This document shows, in pieces, positions 49,724 to 57,343 of a stretch of 57,343 nt of DNA (its first letter is position 1; each line of letters opens with the position of its first letter). The notes below the pieces were generated by a model, which was not told the DNA's origin, did not search any database, and saw nothing but the letters and a program-made list of their open reading frames with translations. Source of the DNA: Candidatus Neomarinimicrobiota bacterium (GTDB taxonomy: Bacteria > Fidelibacterota > UBA8477 > JABMPR01); NCBI GenBank assembly GCA_016784545.1, contig JADHUM010000018.1, positions 1 through 57,343 of the forward strand. Reading direction: 5' to 3'. Position numbers and translations under genes: made by a program.

Positions 49724-50752
49724 ATGAATAATCCTGGAGACAATCCACATCGTCGATATAACCCTTTGACAGGCGAATGGGTGTTGGTATCAGCCCATCG
49801 CACTGAACGGCCCTGGTTGGGGCAGGAAGAGGCTCAATCAGGCCACAAGAGACCAGAGCATGACCCGAGTTGTTACCTGTGTCCGCGTGGATCTCGTGCT
49901 ACAGGCGCAAATAACCCCGATTATGAGAGAACTTTTGTATTTACCAATGATTACCCTGCTCTTTTACCTGAAGTGGCGCTTTCTGGTGGTCCCTATGAGA
50001 ATGGATTACTTAAATGGGAATCAGCATCAGGGACTTCCAGGGTTATCTGCTATTCACCACGCCATGACCTCACACTCCCAGAGCTGGGGTTGGCTGAAAT
50101 TGAAGCAGTGATCTCTACTTGGGTGGATCAAGCCAGGAAACTGGGAAATCGCTATAAATGGGTACAAATATTTGAAAACAAGGGTCAAGCTATGGGTGCC
50201 TCAAATCCTCATCCCCACGGACAAGTGTGGGCTGGAGATTTTATCCCGACTCAAATGGAAAAAGAAGATTTGACACAAAGGAAGTATTTTATAGAACATG
50301 GATCTCCCTTGTTGGCAGATTATGCCAGGCAGGAACTCGAATCTAAAGAGCGTATTGTGTGTCTCAATAGCGATTGGATAGCAGTTGTTCCATTCTGGGC
50401 GACTTGGCCTTTTGAGACTCTGGTATTACCGCTTAAGCCCATCCATCGAATGCAGGATGTGAAAACCCTGGGTAGCAGAAGTCTTGCGGATATACTAAAG
50501 CGTTTACTGACAAAATATGATCATCTCTTCAATGTAAGTTTTCCATATAGCATGGGCTGGCATGGGGCACCCAATATCGCTGGTGACCCTTCTGCCTGGC
50601 AACTACACGCTCATTTTTTCCCACCCCTCTTGAGGTCTTCCACGATTAAGAAATTTCTGGTGGGCTATGAGATGCTGGGTGAAGCTCAAAGAGATATTAC
50701 ACCTGAAACTGCAGCTGCATCACTGGCAGCGCTTCCTGATTCTTATTCCTAA
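49724..50752 (+). CDS. galT: Galactose-1-phosphate uridylyltransferase
   Basis: The 342-residue protein matches the HIT-superfamily GalT: N-P-H-R-R-Y-N-P-L-T-G-E-W at the start, zinc ligands C50 and C53 (S-C-Y-L-C), H114 (S-P-R-H-D) and H163, and the active-site N-P-H-P-H-G-Q with nucleophile H165. It transfers UMP from UDP-glucose to galactose-1-phosphate in the Leloir pathway. It is 14 bp after the symporter gene and 18 bp before galactokinase. No galE is in the window, so UDP-galactose 4-epimerase must be encoded elsewhere. Confidence 0.95.
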   Translation: MNNPGDNPHRRYNPLTGEWVLVSAHRTERPWLGQEEAQSGHKRPEHDPSCYLCPRGSRATGANNPDYERTFVFTNDYPALLPEVALSGGPYENGLLKWESASGTSRVICYSPRHDLTLPELGLAEIEAVISTWVDQARKLGNRYKWVQIFENKGQAMGASNPHPHGQVWAGDFIPTQMEKEDLTQRKYFIEHGSPLLADYARQELESKERIVCLNSDWIAVVPFWATWPFETLVLPLKPIHRMQDVKTLGSRSLADILKRLLTKYDHLFNVSFPYSMGWHGAPNIAGDPSAWQLHAHFFPPLLRSSTIKKFLVGYEMLGEAQRDITPETAAASLAALPDSYS

Positions 50753-50770
50753 TGCGAGCTGGAGATTGAA

Positions 50771-52066
50771 ATGAAGCCATTAACGAGTATTGATATTCTC
50801 AGAGAGATAAAAAATCAGGATCATTCAGAATTATTTAAGGATTTATACGGAAAATTAAGTCCAGACTCACAGGCATTGAAACGCTTGGAGGACCTATGTC
50901 AGCATTCTGAAACTAACAGTACTCATTTTTTTAGTGCTCCTGGAAGGACTGAGCTTGGCGGTAATCATACGGATCACAATTTAGGGAAGGTTCTCTGCGC
51001 AGCCGTTCAAAATGATACTCTTGCTGCTGTATCTAAAAGAGTTGATGGCAAGGTTGTTATCAACTCGGAAGGCTTTGGTAAGCAATTTGTTGTTGATATA
51101 AGAGAGCTTAAACCGAATCCAGGAGAGATGGGTGAGACCACGGCGTTAATTAGAGGGGTACTAGCGGGTATTAGTGAGCGAGGTGGCAATATCGGCGGCT
51201 TTGACGCGCAGATAACAAGTAATGTGGGCGTTGGTTCAGGGTTATCCTCCTCAGCTGCATTTGAAGTTCTGATCGGGACTATCATCAATAATCTTTATAA
51301 CAATGACCTGATTTCTGCACCGGAGATAGCAAGGATTGGTCAATATGCTGAGAACAAGTATTTCGGGAAACCCTGTGGCTTGATGGATCAAACAGCTTCA
51401 GCCGTAGGTGGGGTCCTTGAAATCGATTTCAAAGATCCTGAATCCATAGATATCAAGCCTGTTCACTATGATTTTTCGACTGAAGATTATACTTTGGTGG
51501 TAGTTAACACGGGAAGCACACATACCGATCTGACTTATGCCTATGCTTCCATTCCTGAGGAAATGCGTCTCGTTGCCGGAGTGTTAGGTGTTGAGCAATT
51601 GCGGGCGGTTGATGAGGAAGTGTTTTTAGATAGGATTTTAAGCATACGAGAGAAACTGGGCGACAGAGCCGTGCTTAGGGCTTTGCATTTTTATCGTGAA
51701 AATGAACGTGTGAATCAGATGGCTGCTGCTCTTGAAGAGGATGATTTCGAAGTATTCCTCGGGCTTGTATCCGCCAGCGGTGAATCTTCGAGGAGTATTC
51801 TCCAGAACGCAATCCCCCCCCATAGTGATGGAACAGAGCAGGGGCTGGCCTTTGCTTTGGGAATTTCACAACTCTTTTTTGAGCAAAAAGGACGAGGGGT
51901 TGCGCGTGTTCATGGTGGCGGATTTGCAGGAACGATTCAAGCATATATACATACAGATGATTTCGATGCCTATCATGATAAAATGAGCAATATCTTTGGG
52001 ATAAATTCAGTACAGATCTTGCACATTCGAAACAATGGTGCTCGATCAATCCTCGAGCTGAATTAA
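50771..52066 (+). CDS. galK: Galactokinase
   Basis: The 431-residue GHMP kinase has the galactokinase signature A-P-G-R-T-E-L-G-G-N-H-T-D-H-N (about 57-70), a variant of the more common G-E-H-T-D-Y form. It also has the ATP loop G-V-G-S-G-L-S-S-S-A-A-F near 150-161, C-G-L-M-D-Q near 201-206 with the catalytic Asp, and V-H-G-G-G-F-A-G-T near the C-terminus. It phosphorylates alpha-D-galactose at O1. It lies between galT and the SurA-like gene, giving galM-symporter-galT-galK in pathway order. Confidence 0.94.
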   Translation: MKPLTSIDILREIKNQDHSELFKDLYGKLSPDSQALKRLEDLCQHSETNSTHFFSAPGRTELGGNHTDHNLGKVLCAAVQNDTLAAVSKRVDGKVVINSEGFGKQFVVDIRELKPNPGEMGETTALIRGVLAGISERGGNIGGFDAQITSNVGVGSGLSSSAAFEVLIGTIINNLYNNDLISAPEIARIGQYAENKYFGKPCGLMDQTASAVGGVLEIDFKDPESIDIKPVHYDFSTEDYTLVVVNTGSTHTDLTYAYASIPEEMRLVAGVLGVEQLRAVDEEVFLDRILSIREKLGDRAVLRALHFYRENERVNQMAAALEEDDFEVFLGLVSASGESSRSILQNAIPPHSDGTEQGLAFALGISQLFFEQKGRGVARVHGGGFAGTIQAYIHTDDFDAYHDKMSNIFGINSVQILHIRNNGARSILELN

Positions 52067-52099
52067 TCTTGCTGATCTTGTCCAGCCCCCGCTAATTCC

Positions 52100-53635
52100 A
52101 TGATGAATAGACAATCGAAAATATCCACTATCCTTCCCAAGTATCTAGGCACCTTTCTGATTGTGGTAGGAATGTTCCTTGTGACCTGTTCTAAGGAAGT
52201 TAAAGACGATCCTGCAGGGACAGTGCTTGCCCAGGTGGGCTCAAGAGTTATTACGGTTCAGGATTTTATAAGACGGAGCGAATTTTCACTTCGCCCAGAC
52301 TTTTGCGCTGGTTCATCAAATATTCATAAGAAAATTGTCCTGAACAATCTAATTGCAGAGAAAATACTGTCCCTTGAGGAGGGTAAAGATTCCTCGCTGG
52401 ATACTAGCAAAGCAATTCAAGCTTACTTAAAAGGTCAATCAGAACAAGCTATGCGGCAATGGCTATTTTCAGAAAGAGCTGTTAAAAAGGTTATCATGAA
52501 TGAGGAAGAAGTTCACCGGCAGGCACGGATAGCATCCCGGAGTTATTCGATTCAGTACTTTACTTCATCAGATACAGCGATCGTTAATCGTGGGCACAAA
52601 GCTCTAAACGAGGGTAAAAATATCTATATGACCTATTTGGCAATATTTAACGCAGAGAGAGTGCCTCAGAAAACTCTTTCCTGGTTTGACGATGAAGAGC
52701 CGATGGTACATCAAGCTTTCTTCTCCAAGCAATTGAAAAAAGGTGATATTCTGTCACCCTTTATGACCTTGGGCGGAAGCACACTATTTGCCCAGATAGT
52801 GGAGACTACGGATGATAGACTGATATCTGGGCGGGAATTTGAGTCGCATCTAAGTCTGGTCCGTGAGAAAATGAAATTGAGGATGGCTATCTCAATTCAC
52901 GATGAGATTTCAAAATCATTAATGCGGGGACAGGAATTTCTGATGAATGAACCTGTATTTTTAATCTATGCGCAATCACTTGCATCACACTTCTTCCAAT
53001 CTGCACAGGATAAAAAGGAACTATTTAATGCGGAAGTCTGGAATGTTGAGAGGAGCAATGGGGATAAAGACTTAAGTAGTAAACCCCAAATAACCGATTA
53101 TGAGACCCTGTTTACCCTGAACGGAGAGCCTTGGACCATGGGGCAATTCAAACATGTAATTCAACGTCATCCCCTGGTTTACAGGAATCGAGATATGGCC
53201 TATAGTGACTTCCCACAACAACTGAAATTTGCGATTGCGGATCTTCTCTTAGATCTCGAGCTGACCGAAATGGCATATGAGTCGAGCTATAACCAGGTAC
53301 CTTCTGTCACACAGTACGTAGAATTATGGGAAGATCAAATCAGGAGTTCTCACTATCGATCCAATTATCTGAAACGAGTGATACCTGAGTTCGAATATGA
53401 TTCCATCAACAGAGATATAATCCTAAATGACTACCTTAGACCTCTCATCGATTCACTTCAGTCTGCCTATTCAGATCAAATTCATATAGATATGAAGGAA
53501 TTCGACAAAATTCAGCTTTTGCGAACACCCGCAATTGCTACACGCGAAAATGTCCCCTTTCCGCTGTATGTTCCATCATTCCCTGTCTACACGAATGAGC
53601 ATCGAATCGACTATGGATCTATAGGAGTCAATTAA
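52100..53635 (+). CDS. SurA/PpiC-like chaperone lipoprotein
   Basis: The 511-residue protein has a lipoprotein signal with lipobox L-V-T-C. After it, V-L-A-Q-V-G-S-R-V-I-T-V-Q-D-F resembles the N-terminal helix-strand of SurA/PrsA proteins (L-A-x-V-G-x-x-x-I-T), followed by a long helical region and stretches that may be degenerate parvulin domains (for example G-D-I-L-S-P-F near 214 and I-T-D-Y-E-T-L-F-T-L-N near 331). No clear intact PPIase active site is seen. SurA-like proteins chaperone outer-membrane barrels. Its place in a catabolic operon, between galK and two esterases, suggests dedicated assembly of the receptor or barrel proteins; this is inference. Confidence 0.65.
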   Translation: MMNRQSKISTILPKYLGTFLIVVGMFLVTCSKEVKDDPAGTVLAQVGSRVITVQDFIRRSEFSLRPDFCAGSSNIHKKIVLNNLIAEKILSLEEGKDSSLDTSKAIQAYLKGQSEQAMRQWLFSERAVKKVIMNEEEVHRQARIASRSYSIQYFTSSDTAIVNRGHKALNEGKNIYMTYLAIFNAERVPQKTLSWFDDEEPMVHQAFFSKQLKKGDILSPFMTLGGSTLFAQIVETTDDRLISGREFESHLSLVREKMKLRMAISIHDEISKSLMRGQEFLMNEPVFLIYAQSLASHFFQSAQDKKELFNAEVWNVERSNGDKDLSSKPQITDYETLFTLNGEPWTMGQFKHVIQRHPLVYRNRDMAYSDFPQQLKFAIADLLLDLELTEMAYESSYNQVPSVTQYVELWEDQIRSSHYRSNYLKRVIPEFEYDSINRDIILNDYLRPLIDSLQSAYSDQIHIDMKEFDKIQLLRTPAIATRENVPFPLYVPSFPVYTNEHRIDYGSIGVN

Positions 53636-53671
53636 GGATCAATTCCATTTCCATGGATTTGATTATTAATA

Positions 53672-54592
53672 GTGGCTCATTGGGAGAAGCGAGGTATTAA
53701 AATCAAAACCTTACATCTATTGATATTGTTATTGTGCTGTGTTGGATTGCTTAGAGAGGCTGTAGCCCAGGATGTTTACAAACTATGGGAAGATCAATCC
53801 AAACCCTTTTACAAAGAGAATCAGCTAGTAGAATATGAGGAGGAAGTTTGGGATACAAAGTGTGTCTTTAATATTACAGAGCCCACTCTAACCATTTACC
53901 ATGCTCAAGGTGAGAATGTTGGAAAAGCTGTCTTAATCATTCCTGGAGGCGGCTACTCATTGGTTGCCATGTACCATGAAGGGTACGATATTGCCAAAAT
54001 CCTTTCTGAAAGTGGTGTGACTGCGGCGGTGTTAAAGTATCGATTGCCTAAACCTGAATCCTCGGATCATCCAGAAAAAGTCCCTCTAGCTGATGCGCGG
54101 AGGGCATTAAAATCATTGAGAAGCAACTCTGATAAATACGGATTTGATGACAAACAGGTAGGGGTGATGGGGTTTTCAGCGGGAAGTCATCTGGCAACTG
54201 TAGCAAGTTTATGGAAGAGTAACGAACCAGATGAAAACCCAAATTTCTCAGCTCTTATTTACGGTGTGACCAATCTGACCAAGGCAAATATCGATTGGTT
54301 GGAAAAGGATTTATATCATCGCAAAATGACTCGCAAGGAATTGCGCCAGAATCGGTTACTCGATCTGGTAACAAAGGATACACCTCCTGCTTTTCTGGTA
54401 CATGCTTATGATGATGATGTATGTCATGTTGAAGAGTCTACGCTATATGCCCAGAGGCTAATTGAGAATGACGTTAAGGTAGAAATGCATTTATTCCCGA
54501 CTGGAGGACATGGCTTTGGCGTAGGGCGGAAAGATGGCGGTACTGGTCAATGGCTAGACTTGTTTGTTAATTGGGTGACAGCACTTGAATAG
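53672..54592 (+). CDS. Secreted alpha/beta-hydrolase, acetyl-esterase-like
   Basis: The 306-residue frame begins with GTG; no good ribosome site is visible. A signal-like segment (I-K-T-L-H-L-L-I-L-L-L-C-C-V-G) ends A-V-A-Q. The fold is alpha/beta-hydrolase of the BD-FAE/acetylxylan-esterase type: I-P-G-G-G-Y near 90-95 (oxyanion), nucleophile S169 in G-F-S-A-G-S-H, acid in A-Y-D-D-D-V near 245-250 and H280 in G-G-H-G-F-G. It would remove acetyl or feruloyl-type esters from plant- or algal-type polysaccharide. It overlaps the region before the next esterase, so the two are probably translated together. Confidence 0.82.
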   Translation: MAHWEKRGIKIKTLHLLILLLCCVGLLREAVAQDVYKLWEDQSKPFYKENQLVEYEEEVWDTKCVFNITEPTLTIYHAQGENVGKAVLIIPGGGYSLVAMYHEGYDIAKILSESGVTAAVLKYRLPKPESSDHPEKVPLADARRALKSLRSNSDKYGFDDKQVGVMGFSAGSHLATVASLWKSNEPDENPNFSALIYGVTNLTKANIDWLEKDLYHRKMTRKELRQNRLLDLVTKDTPPAFLVHAYDDDVCHVEESTLYAQRLIENDVKVEMHLFPTGGHGFGVGRKDGGTGQWLDLFVNWVTALE

Positions 54593-54626
54593 AGCATTAA
54601 TTTCCCCGATAACCAGCGTCTCTGCG

Positions 54627-56450
54627 ATGATGAAAGTTCCAATAATTATAATGAGTACTTGGCTATTACTCTTGGGCTCAACCGGACTTGGTGATGAGAG
54701 AATACCACCAACCGATCCTAATTTGCAATATACAGGGCGGTGGAATTTTGATGATCCATCGATCCCATGGGTAGGGTGGCAAGGCTCTTCGATTATAGTA
54801 AAATTTCACGGGACGGGGATTAGTGTTGATATGGCCGGGACACATAATGATCAATATCGAATCATTGTGGATGGTGTACCTGAGAGCGATCGCCGGTTTT
54901 TCAACTCCTCAAGAGATACACATATAATTGCTGCAGATCTTCCTGACACAATTCACACCCTGGAAATGATGAAAGAGACCTTTTACGGAACTTCTTATTT
55001 CTATGGTTTTGATTTGATTGGTTCTGGTGTATTGCCACCACCGGAGCGTCCAACATTACGTATCGAGTTTTTTGGTGATTCCAATATGGATGGGTCTTCG
55101 AATTACAGTGAAAAAAATGAAGGTGATATGGGGACGTATTATGCTTATCCAGCGATGTTAAGTAGAATGCTTGGGGCCGAGATGAATAATCAATCCGTGG
55201 GGGGGGCTCAGATCAATGATAATGGCGACAACAGTGTTGGCTCCTTTATATTTTCTGAAGATTACTATAGTCAGGATCCAAATTATCGTAGTGGCTTTAA
55301 TCCGCATATTATTGTTGTCAACGCTGGAGCCAATGACATCGGAAACAGTCAAACAACTGTAAAGAATCGCTACCAAAGTGTCGTCTCTGATTTGAGATTT
55401 GTATATGGACCTGACCCCCAGATCATTCTGTTTAATTCTTATGGGTGGGACATTAATGAGCCAGCAAATTACTCCCAGGAGGTTGTCGATGAGGCAGGAG
55501 ACCCCAACTTATCAGTTTGCCTCTTTCCCTGGTTGTGGGAGCAATGGCATGGATCCCAATGGGACCACAGTGGTGAAGCCTATGTTTTGCTGGATCACAT
55601 TTCAGGACTTAATCCGGATTGGCAACAAGTGAATCCAGGTGACATTATTGATGGTTTTGGCAGAAATTGGGACTTTGCCAATGGTAGCTTTGAGTATTCT
55701 GCACCTTTTGGTGGTTTTGGTTGGCGCTATTACACTGATGGTGTTGAAAGGGTGTATGATCCAGGCAATGCCCCTGATGGTGATTACTTCATTCGTCTCA
55801 GTGCTGGGGAAGAAGTCCACCAGCCTACAGATGCCACGGGAGACTTATTTCCTGGCGCCACCGAAGGGGGAGAAGAGTACTACATTACAGCAAAAATACG
55901 AGGGGTCGCAAGTGGGGCAGAAGCTCAACTCATTACAGAGTTTCAAGGCCAGCAAATCTGGACAAGAGGCAATCCCCAAATCACAAACTTTGAACTCACT
56001 GAAGAGTGGACAACTCATACAGCTCATGTCATCGCCCCGATAGGAGTTTGGACACTGTTCAATACATTTACGGCGACAATCGGAACAGTTGAGATTGATT
56101 CAGTGAGCATGAGTAACACAAACCCAGCAATTACCAGCATAGATGGACCAAATTTGTCAGGATTACCAGGAAAAAATAGAATTGAAATAAAATCCTTCCC
56201 CAACCCCTTCAACCCAACTACCACCATCAGTTACGATCTTCCTGAACAATCCATGGTGAGTTTAATAATCTACGACATTAGGGGCCAAGAGGTCACAACT
56301 CTCCAAGAAGCTGAGAAACCTCCAGGAAGCTATGAGGTGCAATGGAATGGATTAAATCAATCAGGAAATCCAGTGAGTACGGGTGTGTATTTTGCCCGAT
56401 TACAAGCAGGGGAACACTATCAGACGATCAAGATGGTGTACCTGAAATAG
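54627..56450 (+). CDS. CE2-like SGNH esterase with T9SS sorting domain
   Basis: I chose the ATG at 54627; a TTG at 54585 overlapping the previous gene would add 14 residues before the signal peptide (M-K-V-P-I-I-I-M-S-T-W-L-L-L-L-G). A jelly-roll N-domain (about 25-135) precedes an SGNH hydrolase domain, the order seen in CE2 deacetylases. It has F-F-G-D-S-N-M-D-G (Ser about 152) and N-A-G-A-N-D-I-G (block III, about 232-239). The His-containing block may be W-D-H-S-G-E-A near 315-321. A further beta-sandwich (about 340-500) and a sorting domain (P-N-P-F-N-P-T-T; end K-M-V-Y-L-K) complete it. It is the last gene of the galactan operon. Confidence 0.8.
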   Translation: MMKVPIIIMSTWLLLLGSTGLGDERIPPTDPNLQYTGRWNFDDPSIPWVGWQGSSIIVKFHGTGISVDMAGTHNDQYRIIVDGVPESDRRFFNSSRDTHIIAADLPDTIHTLEMMKETFYGTSYFYGFDLIGSGVLPPPERPTLRIEFFGDSNMDGSSNYSEKNEGDMGTYYAYPAMLSRMLGAEMNNQSVGGAQINDNGDNSVGSFIFSEDYYSQDPNYRSGFNPHIIVVNAGANDIGNSQTTVKNRYQSVVSDLRFVYGPDPQIILFNSYGWDINEPANYSQEVVDEAGDPNLSVCLFPWLWEQWHGSQWDHSGEAYVLLDHISGLNPDWQQVNPGDIIDGFGRNWDFANGSFEYSAPFGGFGWRYYTDGVERVYDPGNAPDGDYFIRLSAGEEVHQPTDATGDLFPGATEGGEEYYITAKIRGVASGAEAQLITEFQGQQIWTRGNPQITNFELTEEWTTHTAHVIAPIGVWTLFNTFTATIGTVEIDSVSMSNTNPAITSIDGPNLSGLPGKNRIEIKSFPNPFNPTTTISYDLPEQSMVSLIIYDIRGQEVTTLQEAEKPPGSYEVQWNGLNQSGNPVSTGVYFARLQAGEHYQTIKMVYLK

Positions 56451-56473
56451 CTAGACAATAATTGGACATATAC

Positions 56474-56508
56474 GCAAGCCCTGGACACGGATCTAGGGCT
56501 TGCTTTTT
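56474..56508 (+). terminator. Intrinsic terminator of the galactan operon
   Basis: GCAAGCCCT (56474-56482) and AGGGCTTGC (56495-56503) form a perfect 9-bp stem with a 12-nt loop, followed by TTTTT. It closes the roughly 28-kb operon. Confidence 0.88.
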
Positions 56509-56520
56509 ACTCAAAAGAGC

Positions 56521-56653
56521 GACTCAAATACCACCGTTTATGAGACAGATTCAGAGCTCGCCACAAACCCCCTGCAAACCCAATAAATTGAGTCTCAAAA
56601 CCCGTCTATAAATCAAAGTATCAAAACTGATAGCTTTTACCGTATATGAGACA
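56521..56653. repeat. TGAGACA-bearing repeat element upstream of the resolvase
   Basis: CCACCGTTTATGAGACAG (56531-56548) is identical to 19985-20002, and the bases before it (GACTCAAATA) match the other copy with few changes. ATGAGACA recurs at 56646-56653, and a GAGTCTCAAAAC string lies near 56590-56601. The boxes lie between the galactan terminator and the resolvase gene, so they could be recombinase sites or a mobile-element end. Confidence 0.55.
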
Positions 56654-56720
56654 TGAAAGGCAATGTCTGGGATCTATTCAGGCATTTTTATCTAATCAAT
56701 TATACGGAAAGGAACCAATC

Positions 56721-57266
56721 ATGAATATTGGGTATGCACGTGTATCTACACAGGATCAGAACCTTGATCTACAAAATGACGCTCTCAAGACTGCCGGCTG
56801 TGAGAAAATCTATACTGACAAACTGAGTGGTGCTAAAACAAATCGCCCAGGTCTGGAGGAAATCCTCGGGTTTATCCGGAAAGGTGATACTCTTATTGTC
56901 TGGAAATTGGATCGACTGGGAAGATCACTAAAACATCTGATTCAGGTAATGCAGTTGCTTGATGAACGTGGTATTTACTTCAAGAGCGTTCAGGAAAGTC
57001 TGGATACTTCAACACCTGGTGGCAAGCTGATCTTTCATGTCTTTGGCGCACTGGCTGAGTTTGAGCGGGATATCATTCGAGAGCGAACATTGGCTGGCTT
57101 GGCAGCTGCAAGAGCCAGAGGTCGGAAAGGCGGTCGTCCCCGGAAACTCACAAAGAAGCAGATAGCTATGGCTAAAAAGCTAATGGGTGATCAGAGTATC
57201 CCAGTTGATGAGATATGTAAAACCATGGGAGTGTCGAGGGCAACACTGTACCGGTGTGCACAATAA
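56721..57266 (+). CDS. Serine recombinase (resolvase/DNA invertase family)
   Basis: The start at 56721 has GGAAAGGA upstream and gives a standard 181-residue small serine recombinase; an ATG at 56646 lies inside the repeat element. The catalytic Ser9 is in Y-A-R-V-S-T-Q-D-Q, and the active-site block reads W-K-L-D-R-L-G-R-S-L-K-H near 65-76. The E-helix region is E-F-E-R-D-I-I-R-E-R-T and a C-terminal helix-turn-helix follows (V-D-E-I-C-K-T-M-G-V-S-R-A-T-L-Y-R). It would cut and rejoin DNA at paired sites, as resolvases of Tn3-type elements or Hin/Gin-type invertases do. No transposase or invertible segment is visible within the remaining 77 bp, which show nothing else. Confidence 0.92.
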   Translation: MNIGYARVSTQDQNLDLQNDALKTAGCEKIYTDKLSGAKTNRPGLEEILGFIRKGDTLIVWKLDRLGRSLKHLIQVMQLLDERGIYFKSVQESLDTSTPGGKLIFHVFGALAEFERDIIRERTLAGLAAARARGRKGGRPRKLTKKQIAMAKKLMGDQSIPVDEICKTMGVSRATLYRCAQ

Positions 57267-57343
57267 TCTTGATCTGGCCACCTGACAGTGAATAGGATGT
57301 CGCCAGGGCTACTGTATTCACGTCAGAAGCTCGCGGGATGCCA

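Overview
The window reads as a chromosomal segment from a Gram-negative bacterium of the Fibrobacterota-Chlorobiota-Bacteroidota (FCB) side of the tree, most plausibly an uncultured marine candidate phylum such as Marinimicrobia, Calditrichota or KSB1. This is inference from gene content. Six secreted proteins end in a type IX-type sorting domain (N-Y-P-N-P-F-N then a G-x-Y final strand and K-M-x-Y-L-K-like end), two PorV/PorQ-family outer-membrane proteins are present, and two TonB-dependent receptors carry an N-terminal carboxypeptidase-regulatory-like domain, but no SusD is seen. There is no rRNA, complete tRNA or CRISPR array.

Region 1 (1-19.96 kb) is a chitin / N-acetylglucosamine locus. 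A leftward operon encodes a GH94 phosphorylase that matches chitobiose phosphorylase in its catalytic positions, a GH18 chitinase and a secreted NodB-type deacetylase. Divergent from it is a ROK-family regulator, followed by a TonB-dependent receptor, a large secreted protein with a V-P-N-P-Y C-terminal domain, a small lipoprotein, a PorV-like protein, an IPT/TIG lipoprotein and a sorted protein with two tandem carbohydrate-binding-like domains. A terminator follows, then an AmpG-like permease and a second, cell-surface GH18 chitinase. In outline: extracellular chitinases release oligosaccharides, the TonB complex and permease import them, and the phosphorylase splits the disaccharide.

Region 2 (20.0-27.75 kb) is an accessory block bounded by two 101-bp direct repeats. 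It holds an isoprenylcysteine-methyltransferase-like membrane protein, a rifampin-phosphotransferase-like enzyme with an adjacent TetR regulator, partial tRNA-Phe 3' ends with their own terminators, GC-rich repeat DNA, a heme-binding-domain sensor histidine kinase, and the remnant of a second kinase.

Region 3 (28.0-56.5 kb) looks like one long operon for beta-galactan use, headed by a LacI-type regulator behind two adjacent palindromic operators. It encodes a GH2 beta-galactosidase lipoprotein, a sorted GH30 enzyme resembling endo-beta-1,6-galactanase, a sorted multi-domain binding protein, a TonB receptor, a second V-P-N-P-Y protein, PorV, a serine beta-lactamase-fold lipoprotein, aldose 1-epimerase, a vSGLT-like sodium/galactose symporter, galactose-1-phosphate uridylyltransferase, galactokinase, a SurA-like lipoprotein and two secreted esterases. 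Together these would cut, de-esterify, import and feed galactose into the Leloir pathway.

Region 4 (56.5 kb to the end) is a serine resolvase/invertase. The short gaps between regions 1/2, 2/3 and 3/4 all contain copies of an ATGAGACA-bearing element, so the module joints share sequence.
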